Positions 22,778 to 23,336 of a DNA stretch of 23,336 bases are shown piece after piece. A program made the position numbers and the translations under genes. The first letter of the stretch is position 1, and each line of letters begins with the position of its first letter. The notes beneath the pieces are model-generated. The model was not told the origin of the DNA, did not search any database, and saw only the letters and a program-made list of their open reading frames with translations. Source of the stretch: Bacillota bacterium (GTDB lineage: Bacteria > Bacillota > Clostridia > Oscillospirales > Ruminococcaceae); contig JAEZCT010000073.1 of NCBI GenBank assembly GCA_023433405.1, positions 1 through 23,336 of the forward strand, read 5' to 3'.

Positions 22778-22864
22778 GGAGAGGTGTCCGAGTGGTTTAT
22801 GGAGCTGGTCTTGAAAACCAGTGATTCGCAAGAACCAAGGGTTCGAATCCCTTCCTCTCCGCCA
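22778..22864 (+). tRNA. tRNA-Ser (anticodon UGA)
   Basis: Acceptor arms GGAGAGG / CCTCTCC, anticodon stem CTGGT / ACCAG with loop CTTGAAA giving anticodon TGA (22812-22814). A long class II variable arm and T-arm GGGTTCGAATCCC are present, with CCA encoded. Length 87 nt. Reads serine UCA and related codons. Confidence 0.95.
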
Positions 22865-22945
22865 ATGCTTAACGGCTTTCGGCGGGGCGAAGAAGGCAAC
22901 CGCCGAGCTTTTGAAATATATAGCAAGCATGATATTTTCACCAAT

Positions 22946-23035
22946 GGAGAAGTACTCAAGTGGTGAAGAGGCTCCCCTGCTAAGGGAGTAGGCCGGGAAA
23001 CTGGCGCGAGGGTTCAAATCCCTCCTTCTCCGCCA
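22946..23035 (+). tRNA. tRNA-Ser (anticodon GCU)
   Basis: Acceptor arms GGAGAAG / CTTCTCC, anticodon stem CTCCC / GGGAG with loop CTGCTAA giving GCT (22979-22981). It has a long variable arm and T-arm GGGTTCAAATCCC, with CCA encoded. Length 90 nt. It reads AGC/AGU. The 81-bp spacer from the previous tRNA contains a TCGGCGG / CCGCCGA hairpin (22879-22906). Confidence 0.95.
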
Positions 23036-23048
23036 AATAATTAAAATG

Positions 23049-23076
23049 AAAAACCCGCTTAATGGCGGGTTTTTCG
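23049..23076 (+). terminator. Intrinsic terminator of the tRNA-Ser operon
   Basis: AAAAACCCGC pairs with GCGGGTTTTT (10 bp) around a 6-base loop, ending in a T run, 14 bp past the second tRNA. A textbook rho-independent terminator; the A run makes it potentially bidirectional. Confidence 0.9.
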
Positions 23077-23119
23077 CTTGTTTATGCGGGTTCGAAAGGG
23101 ATGGCCCGCATTATTTTTA

Positions 23120-23196
23120 ATGCATTTGCCTACGATAAAATGCAATCCGTGATGCATTTGCGCACACTATGCAACACAAAAAGCAACACAAAAAAA
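23120..23196. repeat. Short direct repeats beside tRNA-Ser
   Basis: GCAACACAAAAA occurs twice in immediate tandem (23171-23182 and 23183-23194). ATGCATTTGC occurs at 23120-23129 and 23152-23161. The sequence between the tRNA operon terminator and the broken gene has no ORF. Such repeats next to a tRNA can mark the scar of an integrated element, but no att core duplicating the tRNA end was seen. Confidence 0.4.
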
Positions 23197-23220
23197 GGCC
23201 GGAGAACTCACTCCCCGACC
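23190..23220 (-). terminator. Terminator of the minus-strand gene at the right edge
   Basis: On the minus strand GGTCGGGGAG pairs with TTCTCCGGCC (10 bp, with G-U pairs) around a 4-base loop and runs into TTTTTTT. The stop codon of the ribbon-helix-helix frame lies inside the hairpin. Confidence 0.85.
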
Positions 23221-23336
23221 CCGCTCATACCCTTATCAATCAAATCAACAATATAAGCGTTTAAGCTCATGCCTTTGCTTTCGGCGTGGGCTTATTCCTT
23301 TATGCGCCTTATTCTTTGATCCCCGGCTTTTATGAA
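23208..23336 (-). pseudogene. Partial, interrupted ribbon-helix-helix (Arc-like) protein
   Basis: Reading in from the right edge, the frame gives FIKAGDQRIRRIKE, a TAA stop (23292-23294), then AHAESKGMSLNAYI and VDLIDKGMSGVGE before TGA. Segments such as GMSLNAYIVDLIDK are typical of the second helix of Arc/CopG-like ribbon-helix-helix domains found at the C-terminus of small plasmid or mobile-element proteins. The reading frame is intact on both sides of the stop, so a single nonsense change (for example from a Tyr codon) seems to have broken it. It has its own terminator. The 5' part lies outside the window, so a sequencing error or recoding cannot be excluded. Confidence 0.5.

Overview
The window looks like the chromosome of an anaerobic, moderate-GC member of the Clostridia (Oscillospiraceae-like is my guess). 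It has AGGAGG-type ribosome binding sites and sigma-A promoters. Its 2-oxoacid oxidoreductase is ferredoxin-dependent, its binding proteins are lipoproteins rather than periplasmic proteins, and its transsulfuration pair is in the Clostridium-type mccB-mccA order. No database search was possible; names rest on motifs, lengths and gene order.

Layout. (1) 306-11999, all on the minus strand: a long sulfur/amino-acid cluster. In transcription order it is a Met/Cys-rich leader peptide with an intrinsic terminator, metQ-metN-metI (methionine ABC importer), a four-subunit 2-oxoacid:ferredoxin oxidoreductase (gamma, delta, alpha, beta), a PaaK-type acyl-CoA ligase, a class I aminotransferase, a CymR-like Rrf2 regulator, and mccB-mccA (reverse transsulfuration). 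(2) 12187-13762, plus strand: a divergent promoter, a small ORF containing a CCC-x2-CCC run, tandem hairpins ending in a strong terminator, then an LCM-family methyltransferase. (3) 13818-19323, minus strand: a complete branched-chain amino-acid ABC operon, livKHMGF. (4) 19670-22466, plus strand: a PlsC-type acyltransferase with an extra C-terminal module and a GltS-type sodium/glutamate symporter. (5) 22733-23336: two tRNA-Ser genes with a promoter and terminator, then a broken ribbon-helix-helix gene at the right edge.

How the genes may work together. The metQ transcript has a sigma-A promoter, a 36-codon leader ORF with 11 Met or Cys codons, and an intrinsic terminator just before metQ. 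This is the architecture of ribosome-mediated attenuation responding to Met/Cys starvation, where Firmicutes normally use a SAM riboswitch or T-box. If read-through continues downstream, starvation would also induce the ligase, oxidoreductase and aminotransferase. That fits an assimilatory route (acid to acyl-CoA, reductive carboxylation to 2-oxoacid, then amino acid) better than a catabolic one. A speculative substrate is 3-methylthiopropionate, salvaged to methionine, with mccBA then converting homocysteine to cysteine.

Other features are a dispersed intergenic repeat with at least three copies, two hairpins placed identically between binding-protein and next-gene positions in the met and liv operons, and a palindromic repeat at the left edge.
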